Assembly (NCBI GenBank): GCA_017428525.1
Contig: JAFRQQ010000002.1
Coordinates: 1-64,000 of the forward strand
Reading direction: 5' to 3'
DNA from: Clostridia bacterium
GTDB lineage: Bacteria; Bacillota; Clostridia; Oscillospirales; Acutalibacteraceae
Length of the DNA: 64,000 nt
The notes beneath the pieces were generated by a model, which was given only the letters and a program-made list of their open reading frames with translations, did not search any database and had not been told where the DNA came from. Below, in pieces: positions 36,087-45,817 of this stretch. Every line of letters starts with the position of its first letter. The first letter of the stretch is position 1. Made by a program: the position numbers and the translations under genes.

Positions 36087-38594
36087 ATGAAGCAATACGA
36101 TGTGACCGGCATGCAGTGCGCAGCCTGCAGCGCCCGCGTGGAAAAGGCGGTGTCGCAGGTGGCGGGCGTGGAGCGCTGCGCGGTGAACCTGCTGACCAAT
36201 TCCATGGGCGTGGAGGGCGACGCGCCGGCGGAAGCGGTCATCGCCGCCGTGGAGGCGGCCGGCTACGGCGCTGCGGTCAAAGGTGAAAAAGTGAATTCCG
36301 CGGCCGGGGCAAACGACGTCCTTGCTGACCGGGAAACGCCGCGCCTGCTGCGGCGGCTGGTGATCTCGCTCGTGTTTCTGCTTGCCCTGCTGTATGCTTC
36401 CATGGGGCACTCGATGCTCGGTCTGCCGCTGCCGGCCTTTTTCGACGGCAATCCCGTGGCGGTCGGGCTGCTGCAGCTGCTGCTGACCGCTGCCGTCATG
36501 GTGATCAATCAGAAGTTCTTTGTCAGCGGCGTGCGCGGTCTGCTGCACCGCGCGCCGAATATGGATACGCTCGTTTCGCTCGGCGCGGGCGCTTCGTTTC
36601 TTTACAGCGTCTACGCGCTCTTTGCCATGACCCGCGCGCAGGCGGACGGCGGCGCGGCGGCTGCGGCAGGGTATATGAGCGACTTCTATTTTGAATCTGC
36701 CGCGATGATCCTCACGCTCATCACGGTCGGCAAAACGCTCGAGGCGCGCGCGAAGGGCAGGACCACGGATGCGCTCCGCAGTCTGATGCAGCTGGCGCCC
36801 CGCACGGCAAGCGTAGAGCGCGACGGGCGGGAAACGCAGGTGCCGGTCGAGCAGGTGCGGCAGGGCGACGTCTTTCTGGTGCGGCCGGGGGAGAGCATCC
36901 CCGTGGACGGCGCGGTGCTCGAAGGCGGCGGCGCGGTCGATGAATCGGCGCTGACCGGCGAAAGTCTGCCCGTGGACAAGGCGGCAGGGGATCCTGTTTC
37001 CGCCGGCACGGTCAACCGCTCCGGCTTTCTGCGCTGCCGTGCATCGCGCGTCGGGGCGGACACCACGCTTGCGCAGATCATTCAGACCGTCAGCGACGCG
37101 GCGGCAACCAAGGCGCCGATCGCAAAAACAGCGGACCGGGTTGCGGGCGTCTTTGTGCCGGCAGTGATGGCGATTGCGCTGGTGACCGTTGGCATCTGGC
37201 TGCTGCTCGGCAGGGACTTCGGCTTTGCGCTCACGCGCGGCGTTTCCGTGCTGGTCATCAGCTGCCCCTGCGCGCTGGGACTTGCCACGCCCGTGGCGAT
37301 CATGGTCGGCAGCGGCGTCGGCGCGCGCAACGGCATTCTTTTTAAAACCTCGGAGGCGCTGGAGAAGGCCGGCCGGACGCAGACCGTTGTGCTGGATAAA
37401 ACCGGCACGGTGACCGCAGGCGCGCCGCAGGTGACGGCGCTGCTGCCCGCCGAAGGGATCGATGAAGAAACGCTGCTGCGCAAGGCGGCGGCGCTCGAGC
37501 AAAAAAGCGAGCATCCGCTTTCCCGCGCGATTCTGGCACGCGCGCAGGCCGCGGGTCTGACCGTCGCGCCGGTGACGACGTTTGAAACCGTGACCGGGCA
37601 GGGACTGCACGGCGACGGCCTGTTCGGCGGCAACGCGGCCTATATCGCGGCGCAGGCGGAGATTCCCGCCGACGCGGATCACTGGGCGCAGACGCGGGCG
37701 CAGGCGGGCGAAACGCCGCTGTTTTTCTGCGAAAACGGACGTTTCCTCGGTGTGATCGCCGTGGCGGACGTCATCCGGCCGGAGAGCGCCGCGGCGGTGC
37801 AGACCCTGCGGGACGCCGGGCTGCGCGTGGTGATGCTGACCGGCGACAATGAAAAAACCGCCCGCGCCATCGGCGCGCAGGCGGGCATCGACGAAGTGAT
37901 TGCCGGCGTGCTGCCGACCGAAAAATCCGACGCGGTCGCCCGTCTGGCGGAGCAAGGGCGGGTGGCGATGGTCGGCGACGGCATCAACGACGCGCCGGCG
38001 CTGACCCGTGCGGATACCGGCATCGCCATCGGCGCGGGGACGGACGTGGCCGTGGACGCCGCGGACGTGGTGCTGATGAAAAGCACGCTGCGCGACGTGC
38101 CGGCGGCAATCCGGCTCAGCCGCGCCACCCTGCGCAATATCAAAGAAAACCTGTTCTGGGCGTTCATCTACAATGTGATCGGCATTCCGATCGCGGCCGG
38201 GGCGCTGATCCCGTTCGGCGTCACGCTCAGTCCGATGCTCGGCGCGGCGGCGATGAGTCTGTCGAGCTTCTGCGTGGTGACCAACGCGCTGCGGCTGAAT
38301 TTTGTCAAGCTGTATCCGAAGCAGGCGGCTGCGTCCGCTTCGGAGCAAATAAAAACAGAAGAAAAGAGGCAGGAAGCCATGGAAAACAAGATCGTGATCG
38401 GTGTGGAGGGCATGATGTGCCCGCATTGCGAAGCGCGTGTAAAAGCGGCGCTCGAGGCGCTGCCCGGCGTGGAAGCCGCCGCGGCCGACCATCCGAGCGG
38501 CACCGTGACGCTGACGCTCTCGGCGCCGGCGGATTTGCAGGCGCTCAGGGACGCCGTGGAGGCGCAGGGCTATGCCTTCACCGGTTTGAAGTAA
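36087..38594 (+). CDS. copA: Copper-exporting P1B-type ATPase with N- and C-terminal metal-binding domains
   Basis: An 835-residue Cu(I) exporter. An N-terminal HMA domain ([12 protein letters not shown]11/C14) is followed by eight membrane helices, the CPC ion site in [12 protein letters not shown], phosphorylation site DKTGT, the HP motif [13 protein letters not shown] and [11 protein letters not shown]. After the last helices comes a linker ([14 protein letters not shown]) and a second HMA domain with [14 protein letters not shown] (about 765-835), like a fused CopZ chaperone. An internal ATG at 38379 has its own ribosome binding site. It is co-regulated with csoR. Confidence 0.96.
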   Translation: MKQYDVTGMQCAACSARVEKAVSQVAGVERCAVNLLTNSMGVEGDAPAEAVIAAVEAAGYGAAVKGEKVNSAAGANDVLADRETPRLLRRLVISLVFLLALLYASMGHSMLGLPLPAFFDGNPVAVGLLQLLLTAAVMVINQKFFVSGVRGLLHRAPNMDTLVSLGAGASFLYSVYALFAMTRAQADGGAAAAAGYMSDFYFESAAMILTLITVGKTLEARAKGRTTDALRSLMQLAPRTASVERDGRETQVPVEQVRQGDVFLVRPGESIPVDGAVLEGGGAVDESALTGESLPVDKAAGDPVSAGTVNRSGFLRCRASRVGADTTLAQIIQTVSDAAATKAPIAKTADRVAGVFVPAVMAIALVTVGIWLLLGRDFGFALTRGVSVLVISCPCALGLATPVAIMVGSGVGARNGILFKTSEALEKAGRTQTVVLDKTGTVTAGAPQVTALLPAEGIDEETLLRKAAALEQKSEHPLSRAILARAQAAGLTVAPVTTFETVTGQGLHGDGLFGGNAAYIAAQAEIPADADHWAQTRAQAGETPLFFCENGRFLGVIAVADVIRPESAAAVQTLRDAGLRVVMLTGDNEKTARAIGAQAGIDEVIAGVLPTEKSDAVARLAEQGRVAMVGDGINDAPALTRADTGIAIGAGTDVAVDAADVVLMKSTLRDVPAAIRLSRATLRNIKENLFWAFIYNVIGIPIAAGALIPFGVTLSPMLGAAAMSLSSFCVVTNALRLNFVKLYPKQAAASASEQIKTEEKRQEAMENKIVIGVEGMMCPHCEARVKAALEALPGVEAAAADHPSGTVTLTLSAPADLQALRDAVEAQGYAFTGLK
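38379..38594 (+). CDS. Possible internal product: CopZ-like copper chaperone
   Basis: Within copA, in frame, ATG 38379 is preceded by GAGG-CAGGAAGCC and begins [17 protein letters not shown]. Translation from here would give a free 71-residue copper chaperone identical to the C-terminal HMA domain. Seen: in-frame ATG and purine-rich site. Inferred: actual use of this start. It could equally be only a domain of CopA. Confidence 0.4.
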   Translation: MENKIVIGVEGMMCPHCEARVKAALEALPGVEAAAADHPSGTVTLTLSAPADLQALRDAVEAQGYAFTGLK

Positions 38595-38610
38595 AAAGGC
38601 TCTGCAAATC

Positions 38611-38648
38611 AAAAAAACGACCGCTCCGGCAAACGTCGGGGCGGTCGT
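38611..38648 (-). terminator. Terminator between convergent copA and the CAP lipoprotein gene
   Basis: ACGACCGC-TCCG (38617-38628) pairs with CGGGGCGGTCGT (38637-38648). On the minus strand seven T follow. Confidence 0.8.
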
Positions 38649-38660
38649 TCGTTGATGTGA

Positions 38661-39602
38661 TTATTCGTAGAAATGCTGGACCCAGCAGAGGTTGCCGTCC
38701 GGATTCGGGTCGGCGGCCACGCCGATGCCGATGTAATTGAACTGCGGGTTCACGATGTTTTCGTAATGTGTAGTGGACGCCTTCCAGGCTTCGCAGACGC
38801 CCTTGGGCGTTTTGTAGCCCCAGCCGAGGTTTTCACCGGCCAGCCCTTCGTCATAGCCGTTTTCCTTGAAGATGGAGGAGAAATAACGGCCGTTCGGACG
38901 GTAATGGTCATGGTCGCCCGACCAGGCGATTTCCTCCGCGCGCACGCTCGCCTGCTCGCAGAGCTTGTTGCTCAGCTTGAGGGCGGGCAGACCGGCGGCC
39001 TTGCGGTAGCTGTTGGTGATGCGCAGCACCTCTTCGATCTGGTCGGCATAGGTTTCCTGATTGGCGCGCGCGGCGGGCAGCAGCTCATCATAGGTGGCGT
39101 GGTAATCCCGGCGGGGATAGCTTTCGTAGATTTCGGTGTCGGCCAGCACGCGGGTGCCGTCCGTATACACATGATAGATCTCCGTCACGGTGCGGCGCAG
39201 CCGGACGCCGTATTTCAGATCATAGGTTTCGCTGTTGGAGGAGCGGGAAACGATGTAGGTGCCTTCTTGTTCATCCTCGGGCTCCCGCGTGGTGAGGCTC
39301 GGCGCGTAGGTCGGCGCCTTGGTCGTCGCCTTTGTGGTCGCCTTCGTGGTGGTTGTGGTCGGCGGCGCCGTCGTGGTGGTCGTGGTCGGCGCCGTCGTGG
39401 TGGTTGTGGTCGGTTCCGTCGTGGTCGGGGCGGCCGTTGTGGTCGGGACCGTGGTCGCGGCGGTCGTTGCCGTCGGTTCCGTTTCGGCCGGCACGTCCGC
39501 TGTCCGCGTGCCGCAGGCAGCGGCGGTCAGCAGGATGGCGGCGACCAGCAGCGCGGGCAGCAGCTGCCCGCACAGACGGCGTCTGATGGATGCATCCTTC
39601 AA
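38661..39602 (-). CDS. CAP-domain (SCP/PR-1-like) lipoprotein
   Basis: A 313-residue exported protein. A lipobox-type signal (LLTAAAC) is followed by a Thr-rich linker of about 75 residues made of repeated TTTTTAP and KATTKAP units, then a domain with little recognisable content (about 105-175) and a C-terminal CAP domain (about 180-313) with ITNSYRKAAGLPALKLSNKL, HYRPNGR, AGENLGWGYKTP and WVQHFYE. The start is TTG at 39602 with AGAGGA 5 bp upstream, overlapping the stop of the upstream gene. YkwD-like proteins of this type are extracellular; function unclear. Confidence 0.88.
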   Translation of the reverse strand: MKDASIRRRLCGQLLPALLVAAILLTAAACGTRTADVPAETEPTATTAATTVPTTTAAPTTTEPTTTTTTAPTTTTTTAPPTTTTTKATTKATTKAPTYAPSLTTREPEDEQEGTYIVSRSSNSETYDLKYGVRLRRTVTEIYHVYTDGTRVLADTEIYESYPRRDYHATYDELLPAARANQETYADQIEEVLRITNSYRKAAGLPALKLSNKLCEQASVRAEEIAWSGDHDHYRPNGRYFSSIFKENGYDEGLAGENLGWGYKTPKGVCEAWKASTTHYENIVNPQFNYIGIGVAADPNPDGNLCWVQHFYE

Positions 39603-39886
39603 AGCGATTCCTCTTTTCTTTTCTGTATGTCCTTCGGCCAGCGGCGTATCGGGCAGGTCTGCCGCCGGAATGCCGCACGGAATTCCGGATAGCAGCCGCA
39701 TCTGACGCAGACGCCGCCGATCAGGTCGGCGCAGCCGGTGCACACGGCCAGCCGCGCGTCATAGAGCGTCTGCGGCGCGCGTTCCGCAGGGGAAAGGCGC
39801 GCGATGCGCGTCTGAATATCGGCAAGCGTTTCCTCTCTGCCGCTTTCCCGCAGCAGGCAGCGCCTGCAAACGCGCTCCTCATCCAC
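39599..39886 (-). CDS. Small cysteine-rich protein (DUF6171-like)
   Basis: A 95-residue protein with CRRC near the N-terminus and CTGC...CVRCGC in the centre, suggesting one or two zinc ribbons. It resembles DUF6171 small proteins of Clostridia. The start is GTG at 39886, inside the end of the arabinofuranosidase gene (8-bp overlap), with no separate ribosome binding site, so coupled translation is likely. It overlaps the next gene by 4 bp. Confidence 0.7.
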   Translation of the reverse strand: MDEERVCRRCLLRESGREETLADIQTRIARLSPAERAPQTLYDARLAVCTGCADLIGGVCVRCGCYPEFRAAFRRQTCPIRRWPKDIQKRKEESL

Positions 39887-41369
39887 GGGAGGGCGTAATG
39901 TTGAATTTCACGACGCTGCAGGCGGGCAGCGTTGCAACAAAGCCGTCGTCCGTCAGCCGGAAATCGTCAAACGGTTTTGTTTCGACCGTCTGCTTCTGCC
40001 CGAAGCTGTTGTAATCGTCGATCGCGCCGGTCAGGATTTCGGCGGTGACCTGCGCCACGGCGGTCGCCGCGACCTGGCACCGGATCTCAGCTGCTTTGTC
40101 GGCGGCGGTGTTTGTGACCGTCGCGCAGATTTCGCCCGCTTCGTTGACGGAGGCGCTTTCGATCAGCTGCGGCAGCTTGTCGTCCGCCGAGCCGATCTGC
40201 GGTGCGGTGATATGGGAACCCAGCAGCGTGTTCTGCTGATGCGTTTTATACATTTTGAATACATAATAGGTCGGGGTGAGCACCAGCTCCGGGCCGTCCG
40301 TCAGCGCGACGGACTGCAGCACGTTGACCGTCTGCGCGATATTCGCCATGCGGATGCTGTCGGCGTGCTTGTTGAAAATATTCAGCGTCAGGCCGGCGAC
40401 CACGGCGTCGCGCATGGTGTTCTGCTGATAGAGATAGCCCGGATTCGTGCCCGGCTCCACATCGTACCAGGTGCCCCATTCGTCGACGATCAGATCCACA
40501 TGGTGATCCGGATCGTAGCGGTTCATGATCTCCAGATGGCGGTTGATGATGCGGTCGATGTGATAGGCCTTGCGCAGGGTGGTGTAATACTCCGCCTCGC
40601 TGAATTCCGTGGCGCTGCCTTTATGCGACCAGTCGTGCGTCACGGTGTAATAATGCAGCGCCAGGCCGTTCATATGCCAGCCGGCGATGCGCATGAGCTC
40701 CTCGGTCCAGCGGTAGTCCTCGCCGTTCGGGCCGCAGGCAACTTTATAGATCCAGTTGTTCTGCGGGTCATATTGGCGCACATAGGTGGCGTAGCGCTTG
40801 AAGGTGTTGGCGTAAAAGGCGGGATCCATGTTGCCGCCGCAGCCCCAGTTCTCATTGCCCACGCCGAAATATTTGACGCGCCAGGGGGCTTCGCGGCCGT
40901 TCTGCCGCCGCAGCTCGCTCATCGGCGACTGCCCGGGGAAGGTCATGTATTCCACCCATTCGCTCATCTCCTGCACCGTGCCGCTGCCGACGTTGCCGGC
41001 GATATAGCAGTCGCAGCCGAGCTGGGCGATCAGTTCCTGGAATTCGTGGGTGCCGAAGCTGTTGTCCTCCACGCCGCCGCCCCAGTGGGTATTGATCATT
41101 TTTTTGCGCGCTGCAAGGGGACCGACGCCGTCCTTCCAGTGGTATTCATCGGCAAAGCAGCCGCCCGGCCAGCGCAGGACGGGGATGCCCATATCTTTGA
41201 GCGCGTTGACAACGTCACTGCGCATGCCGTTGACGTTGGGGATGTCGGAGTTCCTGCCGACGAACAGCCCCTCATAAATACAGCGGCCCAGATGCTCGGA
41301 AAAATGGCCGTAAAGATCCTTGTTGATGACGGCGATCCGGTGATTGGGATTGATCAGATAGTTTTCCAT
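39879..41369 (-). CDS. GH51 alpha-L-arabinofuranosidase
   Basis: A 496-residue cytosolic enzyme that removes alpha-L-arabinofuranosyl groups from arabinan and arabinoxylan oligosaccharides. The acid/base is E173 in FGVGNENWG and the nucleophile E297 in [24 protein letters not shown] and [14 protein letters not shown] are typical of the family. There is no signal peptide, so the oligosaccharides must be imported. AGGAGG precedes the ATG. The pairing with GH127, GH78 and FucI genes in the window fits use of pectin side chains. Confidence 0.95.
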   Translation of the reverse strand: MENYLINPNHRIAVINKDLYGHFSEHLGRCIYEGLFVGRNSDIPNVNGMRSDVVNALKDMGIPVLRWPGGCFADEYHWKDGVGPLAARKKMINTHWGGGVEDNSFGTHEFQELIAQLGCDCYIAGNVGSGTVQEMSEWVEYMTFPGQSPMSELRRQNGREAPWRVKYFGVGNENWGCGGNMDPAFYANTFKRYATYVRQYDPQNNWIYKVACGPNGEDYRWTEELMRIAGWHMNGLALHYYTVTHDWSHKGSATEFSEAEYYTTLRKAYHIDRIINRHLEIMNRYDPDHHVDLIVDEWGTWYDVEPGTNPGYLYQQNTMRDAVVAGLTLNIFNKHADSIRMANIAQTVNVLQSVALTDGPELVLTPTYYVFKMYKTHQQNTLLGSHITAPQIGSADDKLPQLIESASVNEAGEICATVTNTAADKAAEIRCQVAATAVAQVTAEILTGAIDDYNSFGQKQTVETKPFDDFRLTDDGFVATLPACSVVKFNITPSRG

Positions 41370-41404
41370 GACGTCCTCCTGCCGGCAAAAAAGCAATTTT
41401 CAAT

Positions 41405-41433
41405 ATTATAACAGGAAACCGCGGAGAAATAAA
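41405..41433 (-). promoter_or_regulatory. Promoter of the GH51 operon
   Basis: On the minus strand TATAAT (41405-41410), with a weak TTTATT (41428-41433) 17 bp upstream. No clear operator was found. Confidence 0.55.
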
Positions 41434-41517
41434 GAGTAATTTTTCTTTTTTTCCGACAAAACGCCGAAAAAACGAAGGAAAATGCGCGCCGCGCGGGGAA
41501 GGCGTCCGTTTTTACGC

Positions 41518-41556
41518 AAAAAAACAGCGCCCGCCGTCGGAAACCGGTGGGCGCTG
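41518..41556 (-). terminator. Terminator after the large exported protein gene
   Basis: On the minus strand CAGCGCCCACCG pairs with CGGCGGGCGCTG, and seven T follow (41518-41524). Confidence 0.88.
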
Positions 41557-41576
41557 CCGCAAAAATGCGAAACGGC

Positions 41577-43256
41577 TTATTTCTTGAGCTTTGCGAATGC
41601 CAGCGAGAAGAACGCAGCGATCTTCTGGAAGATCATCTTGATGAAGTCGCCAAGTTCAACAGTGCCGGCGATTTCCTGCTTCGCAACAGAGACAACGGCT
41701 GTGGCAACAGAGCTCGCGGTCACGGCGTTGTAAGCAGGATATTCAAAGGTGTCGTTCAGGGTCACAGCGGTATCATTGATATAGTACTCGCTGTTCGCCA
41801 GGGACGTGTCGACCGTGATGGTGGTCGCAGAGTCCACAGTGGCGTTCGTGAAGGATTCCTCCACAACGCCGGAGCCGAAGTTCTTCTCAATGATCATCGT
41901 GACGGAGTTCGCCGCGTCGCTCGAAATCGTCACGATCCCGTCCGCCGTAAGGAAGAGGGTCTTGACGTAATTCTTGGTGTAATCATTGTAGAAGACGGAG
42001 TAATAACCGTTCTCACCGGTCACGATCTTTTCCAGCGTGCTCATGCGGTCGTCGCCATAGGTAACGACAGCGTTGGAGTTGATGGAAGCAACCGTGATGA
42101 CGGGCGCATAATCTGCAACGGGAATCTGGAACAGGATGTAGCGAACCAGCTGAATGAACGCCATCTCGGTGATGTACTCGAAGGAGATGTTGTAGTTGAT
42201 CTGGTTCTTGATCTTGCCGACCAGGCCCTCGTTCTGCGCAAGCTTGAGATCGAAGAGGGTGGTGTAGCCGACCTCTCTGAGGGTCACCATCGCGTTGATG
42301 GCGAACTCATAGAGGGAAGCGTCACCGGAGGCCTTCGCAAGGCCGGCCCACTCGGAAGCGGCGGTCTCAACGAAGAACGTGGTGTACAGCTCATCCATCA
42401 GGACGTACTGATCGCTGGTGTTCCAAAGCTTGTCAGCCACGCTCGTGCCGATGTTGTAAACCTTCAGCGCGACGGCGGTGTAAGCATTGGTCTCCATTGC
42501 GATGCGGGCCGCGGTGTCGAAGAGCTCGGAAGCGGCAAAGCCGCCGGCCTTCAGCACTTCGCTCTTGATCAGGGATTCGACGCTCTCGTCGATCTCATTG
42601 ATCAGGTTGGAAGCGGCGGTCACAACCACGCTGTAGGAGCAGTTGTCAACGATATACTGCAGGAAATCCTTGTAGTATTCGTTCGCAGCCTGCACGGAGA
42701 GGATCTGCGCATACGCCTTGATGACATTGTCTCTTTCCTTCTCATAGAGCTTGCCGACCTTGATCGCCCATTCAATGTACTGGAACGCGGTGGACCACTC
42801 GGTGGAAGTAAGGACGTCGGAAATCTGGACGTAGCTGTTGACCTTCTGCAGCAGATCATTGAGGCTGGTCGCGGTCTCGAGGACCTTGATGATCTCGCTG
42901 ATCTTGGAGTCGCCGATGTTGGCGTCGATCTTCTCGATCAGGGAAACCAGCACATCTTCTGCCGTGTCCACGGAAACGCTCTGATCAAAGCCGTTTTTCC
43001 AGGCATTGTCGTACAGGGCGAAAACCGTGTAGGTCAGCATGGTGTCGGCAATGGCCTTGTTGTTTTCCGCAACATACTTCCAGTGTGCCGACTCCTCGTT
43101 GTTGAGGAGCTTGTCGATCACGAGCCCGAAGTTCGCATTCCAGCCCGCCGTGCGATCGGCGGAGGAGACGGAAGCGTCTTCAGCGGACGCGGCAAACGGC
43201 ACAGCACAGAAAACCATTACCGACGCTAAGAGAATTGCGAGGATTTTCTTTGCCAT
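41577..43256 (-). CDS. Large exported protein of unknown function
   Basis: A 559-residue protein with a clear signal peptide (1-25, cut near ASA-ED). No family recognised. Residues 30-400 look all-helical, with no cysteine pair pattern or catalytic motif. Residues about 400-530 appear beta-rich, with Thr/Ser/Val repeats. The last 25 residues (DFIKMIFQKIAAFFSLAFAKLKK) form a basic amphipathic helix that might contact membrane. An AAGGAAGG site precedes ATG 43256, and it has its own strong promoter and terminator. It may be a surface or secreted structural protein. Confidence 0.7.
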   Translation of the reverse strand: MAKKILAILLASVMVFCAVPFAASAEDASVSSADRTAGWNANFGLVIDKLLNNEESAHWKYVAENNKAIADTMLTYTVFALYDNAWKNGFDQSVSVDTAEDVLVSLIEKIDANIGDSKISEIIKVLETATSLNDLLQKVNSYVQISDVLTSTEWSTAFQYIEWAIKVGKLYEKERDNVIKAYAQILSVQAANEYYKDFLQYIVDNCSYSVVVTAASNLINEIDESVESLIKSEVLKAGGFAASELFDTAARIAMETNAYTAVALKVYNIGTSVADKLWNTSDQYVLMDELYTTFFVETAASEWAGLAKASGDASLYEFAINAMVTLREVGYTTLFDLKLAQNEGLVGKIKNQINYNISFEYITEMAFIQLVRYILFQIPVADYAPVITVASINSNAVVTYGDDRMSTLEKIVTGENGYYSVFYNDYTKNYVKTLFLTADGIVTISSDAANSVTMIIEKNFGSGVVEESFTNATVDSATTITVDTSLANSEYYINDTAVTLNDTFEYPAYNAVTASSVATAVVSVAKQEIAGTVELGDFIKMIFQKIAAFFSLAFAKLKK

Positions 43257-43302
43257 AGATTCGCCTTCCTTTCATAAAAAATTCGGAAATAAGCCACTAT
43301 TT

Positions 43303-43331
43303 ATTATATTCTATGAATTGTAAAATTGCAA
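43303..43331 (-). promoter_or_regulatory. Promoter of the large exported protein gene
   Basis: On the minus strand TTGCAA (43326-43331), 17 bp, TATAAT (43303-43308). Confidence 0.8.
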
Positions 43332-43403
43332 CACATTTTTTTAATAAAAAATAGGGTGTTCGATTGGTGGGATTGTACAAAATCCAACAAAAAGAAGGCG
43401 TGC

Positions 43404-43701
43404 GCGCAGTTCGGCAGAGTTTCGTAACCCAGTGTTGTCGAAAAGAGCGCCCTTCACGCCCACTTGCAGATTTTTCGGCTTGAGATACGTCAAGTATCCC
43501 TGCGCCGAAGAAATCCGCAATTGCACGCAAATTGCATCTCTTTTCGATGGTTCCCAGTTTTGCGGGAGCAGAAATTGTTCAGAAAAAGGAAAAGCCGCAC
43601 ATGGCATACTTGATGTATGTCAGTGCGGCTTTGACGCATTTATGGGCGATTTATGCCCCGCAAAACCAATACTGGATTATGAAACTCTGCCGTTGGAGCG
43701 C
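43404..43701. repeat. Two-lobed palindromic repeat element (MITE-like), fuller copy
   Basis: Outer inverted repeats: CGGCAGAGTTTC (43412-43423) and GAAACTCTGCCG (43681-43692), extending imperfectly to about 27 bp. The left lobe is bounded by TCGAAAAGAG (43438-43447) and CTCTTTTCGA (43538-43547), with a GATAC-N5-GTATC hairpin inside. The right lobe is bounded by GTTTTGCGGG and CCCGCAAAAC (43557-43566, 43657-43666), with CATAC-N5-GTATG inside. The two lobes are diverged inverted copies of one another. The right lobe recurs at 1-130 with no mismatch. No transposase is encoded, so any movement would need help in trans. Confidence 0.85.
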
Positions 43702-43729
43702 CGAATTTTGCGGGGCGATGAAATTTTGC

Positions 43730-43758
43730 TTGTTTTTGGGCGAAGCATGGTGTATAAT
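43730..43758 (+). promoter_or_regulatory. Promoter of the malic enzyme-fumarase operon
   Basis: TTGTTT (43730-43735), 17 bp, TATAAT (43753-43758), lying about 30 bp beyond the repeat element. Confidence 0.75.
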
Positions 43759-43792
43759 GATACTGCAAAAAAACGCTAGGAGGATGCATCCC

Positions 43793-44968
43793 ATGACCAT
43801 TTATGAAGAATCCCTCGAATACCATGCCAAATTAAAGGGCAAGCTGGAAGTGGCGCTGAAGGCGGATCTGGTGGATCGCCACGATCTTTCCCTTGCTTAC
43901 ACGCCCGGCGTTGCGCAGCCCTGCCTGGAGATCGAAAAGGATCCCGACAAGGCCTATGACTACACCTGGAAGCATAACAGCGTGGCTGTTGTGACCGACG
44001 GCACGGCCGTGCTCGGCCTGGGCGATATCGGCGCGGCGGCGGCGCTGCCTGTGATGGAAGGCAAATCCATCCTCTTCCGCAAATTCGGCGGGGTGGACGC
44101 CGTTCCCGTCTGCCTGGATACGAAGGACCCCGATGAAATCATCCGCATCGTCAAGATGATCGCCCCGACCTACGGCGGCATCAACCTGGAAGATATCTCC
44201 GCCCCCCGCTGCGTGCAGATCGAGCGCGCGCTGATCAAGGAGCTGGATATCCCCGTCTTCCACGACGACCAGCACGGCACCGCGATCGTCACGACCGCAG
44301 CGCTGATCAACGCGCTGAAGATCGTGGGCAAAAAGCCCGAGGAGATCACCTGCGTGTTCAGCGGCCTGGGCGCCGCCGGCAGCTCCATCATCCGCATGTT
44401 CAAGGCCTACGGCGTGAAGGAGATCTACGGCTTCAATTCCAAGGGCATCGTCCTGCGCGAGGATATGGAAAAATACAACTTCCTGACCAAGGAGCTCGCC
44501 GAAATCACCAACACCGGCAACAAGCGCATGACCATGGCGGAAGCGCTGAAGGAAGCCGACGTCTTTGTCGGCGTCTCCGCGCCGCGTCTGCTCACGAAGG
44601 AGATGGTCGCCGGCATGAAGAAGGACGCCATCGTGTTTGCCATGGCGAATCCGGAGCCGGAAATCAATCCCAACGACGCGAAGGAAGCGGGCGCCCGCAT
44701 CGTCGGCACCGGCCGTTCCGATTATCCGAACCAGATCAACAACCTGCTGGCCTTCCCGGGCATCTTCCGCGGTGCGCTTGACGTGCGCGCAACGAAGATC
44801 ACGGAGGAGATGAAGCTGGCCGCCGCCGAAGGCCTTGCGGGCCTGGTGTCCGACGACGAACTGACCGAGGAATACATCCTGCCCAGCGCGCTGGATCGCA
44901 CCGTTGCCGACGCCGTGGCGAAAGCCGTTGCGGCCAAGGCGCGCGAGATCGGCGTGGCCCGTCTGTAA
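43793..44968 (+). CDS. NAD(P)-dependent malic enzyme (short type)
   Basis: Oxidatively decarboxylates malate to pyruvate. The 391-residue protein is the short bacterial form without a phosphotransacetylase domain. [28 protein letters not shown] with the catalytic Lys, DDQHGTAIV and the Rossmann motif GLGAAGSS are visible, as is ANPEPEI. AGGAGG lies 9 bp before ATG 43793; an in-frame ATG at 43784 touches the site. It is followed by both fumarase subunits, so the operon turns fumarate into pyruvate through malate. Cofactor preference cannot be settled. Confidence 0.94.
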   Translation: MTIYEESLEYHAKLKGKLEVALKADLVDRHDLSLAYTPGVAQPCLEIEKDPDKAYDYTWKHNSVAVVTDGTAVLGLGDIGAAAALPVMEGKSILFRKFGGVDAVPVCLDTKDPDEIIRIVKMIAPTYGGINLEDISAPRCVQIERALIKELDIPVFHDDQHGTAIVTTAALINALKIVGKKPEEITCVFSGLGAAGSSIIRMFKAYGVKEIYGFNSKGIVLREDMEKYNFLTKELAEITNTGNKRMTMAEALKEADVFVGVSAPRLLTKEMVAGMKKDAIVFAMANPEPEINPNDAKEAGARIVGTGRSDYPNQINNLLAFPGIFRGALDVRATKITEEMKLAAAEGLAGLVSDDELTEEYILPSALDRTVADAVAKAVAAKAREIGVARL

Positions 44969-44971
44969 TTT

Positions 44972-45817
44972 ATGAGAGAACTCACCTGCACCGCGGTTTC
45001 GGCCGCGGTGCGTCAATTATGTATCGACGCGAATTACCACCTGCCGCCGGATGTGGAGGCGCGCATTTGCGCCTGTCGCGCGGCCGAGCCCTGGCCGCTG
45101 GCGCAGGCGACGCTGGCAACGATCGAAGAGAATCTTGAAATCGCGCGGAAAGGCGTCTTTCCCATCTGTCAGGATACCGGCATGGCCTGCGTGTTTCTGG
45201 AGGTGGGGCAGGAGGTGCATTTCACCGGCGGCAGCCTGACCGACGCGGTCAACGAAGGCGTCCGGCAGGGCTATGCCGACGGGTATCTGCGCAAATCGAT
45301 CGTCGACGATCCGCTGTTTGACCGCAAAAACACCGGCGACAATACGCCGGCCGTGATCCACACCGAACTCGTGCCCGGCGACGGGCTGAAAATCACCGTC
45401 GCGCCCAAGGGCTTCGGCTCCGAGAATATGTGCCGGACCCGCATGCTCAAGCCGTCCGACGGCGTGGAGGGTCTGCGGCGGTTCGTGCTGGAGGCCGTGG
45501 AGCAGGCGGGGCCGAATCCATGCCCGCCGCTGGTGATCGGCGTGGGCGTCGGCGGCAATTTTGAAACCGTGGCGCTGCTGGCCAAGAAGGCGATGCTGCG
45601 TCCGGCGGACGCCGCGCATCCCGATCCGCGTTATGCGGCGCTGGAGCAGGAGCTGCTGGCGGCGGTCAACGCGCTGGGCATCGGTCCGGCCGGCTACGGC
45701 GGGCAGACCACGGCGCTGAGCCTGCACATTGCATCCGCGCCCACACACATTGCGGGCATGCCGGCGGCCGTGAGCATCTGCTGCCATGTGGCGCGGCACA
45801 AGGAGGCGGTGTTATGA
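44972..45817 (+). CDS. Fumarate hydratase class I, alpha subunit
   Basis: A 281-residue iron-sulphur subunit of the two-component class I hydratase (fumarase/tartrate dehydratase type). The cluster cysteines are expected in FPICQDTGMA, SENMCRTRM and near the C-terminal GYGGQTTA region; GVGVGGNFE is a family motif. It starts 3 bp after the malic enzyme stop with no strong binding site, so translation is probably coupled. Substrate could be fumarate or tartrate; the malic enzyme neighbour favours fumarate. Confidence 0.92.
   Translation: MRELTCTAVSAAVRQLCIDANYHLPPDVEARICACRAAEPWPLAQATLATIEENLEIARKGVFPICQDTGMACVFLEVGQEVHFTGGSLTDAVNEGVRQGYADGYLRKSIVDDPLFDRKNTGDNTPAVIHTELVPGDGLKITVAPKGFGSENMCRTRMLKPSDGVEGLRRFVLEAVEQAGPNPCPPLVIGVGVGGNFETVALLAKKAMLRPADAAHPDPRYAALEQELLAAVNALGIGPAGYGGQTTALSLHIASAPTHIAGMPAAVSICCHVARHKEAVL

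Noticed and set aside
39301..39480. Tandem GTGGT-type short repeat as a possible minisatellite
   Set aside because: It is explained by the Thr-rich linker of the CAP lipoprotein (ACC/ACG codons on the minus strand).
43341..43607. Minus-strand open frame of 88 codons reading through the palindromic repeat
   Set aside because: It lies inside the repeat element, has no ribosome binding site, and its sequence is dictated by the inverted repeats. Treated as a spurious frame.
43532..43792. N-terminal extension of the malic enzyme reading through the repeat
   Set aside because: The AGGAGG site and promoter lie downstream of this stretch, and the family N-terminus begins at the ATG at 43793.
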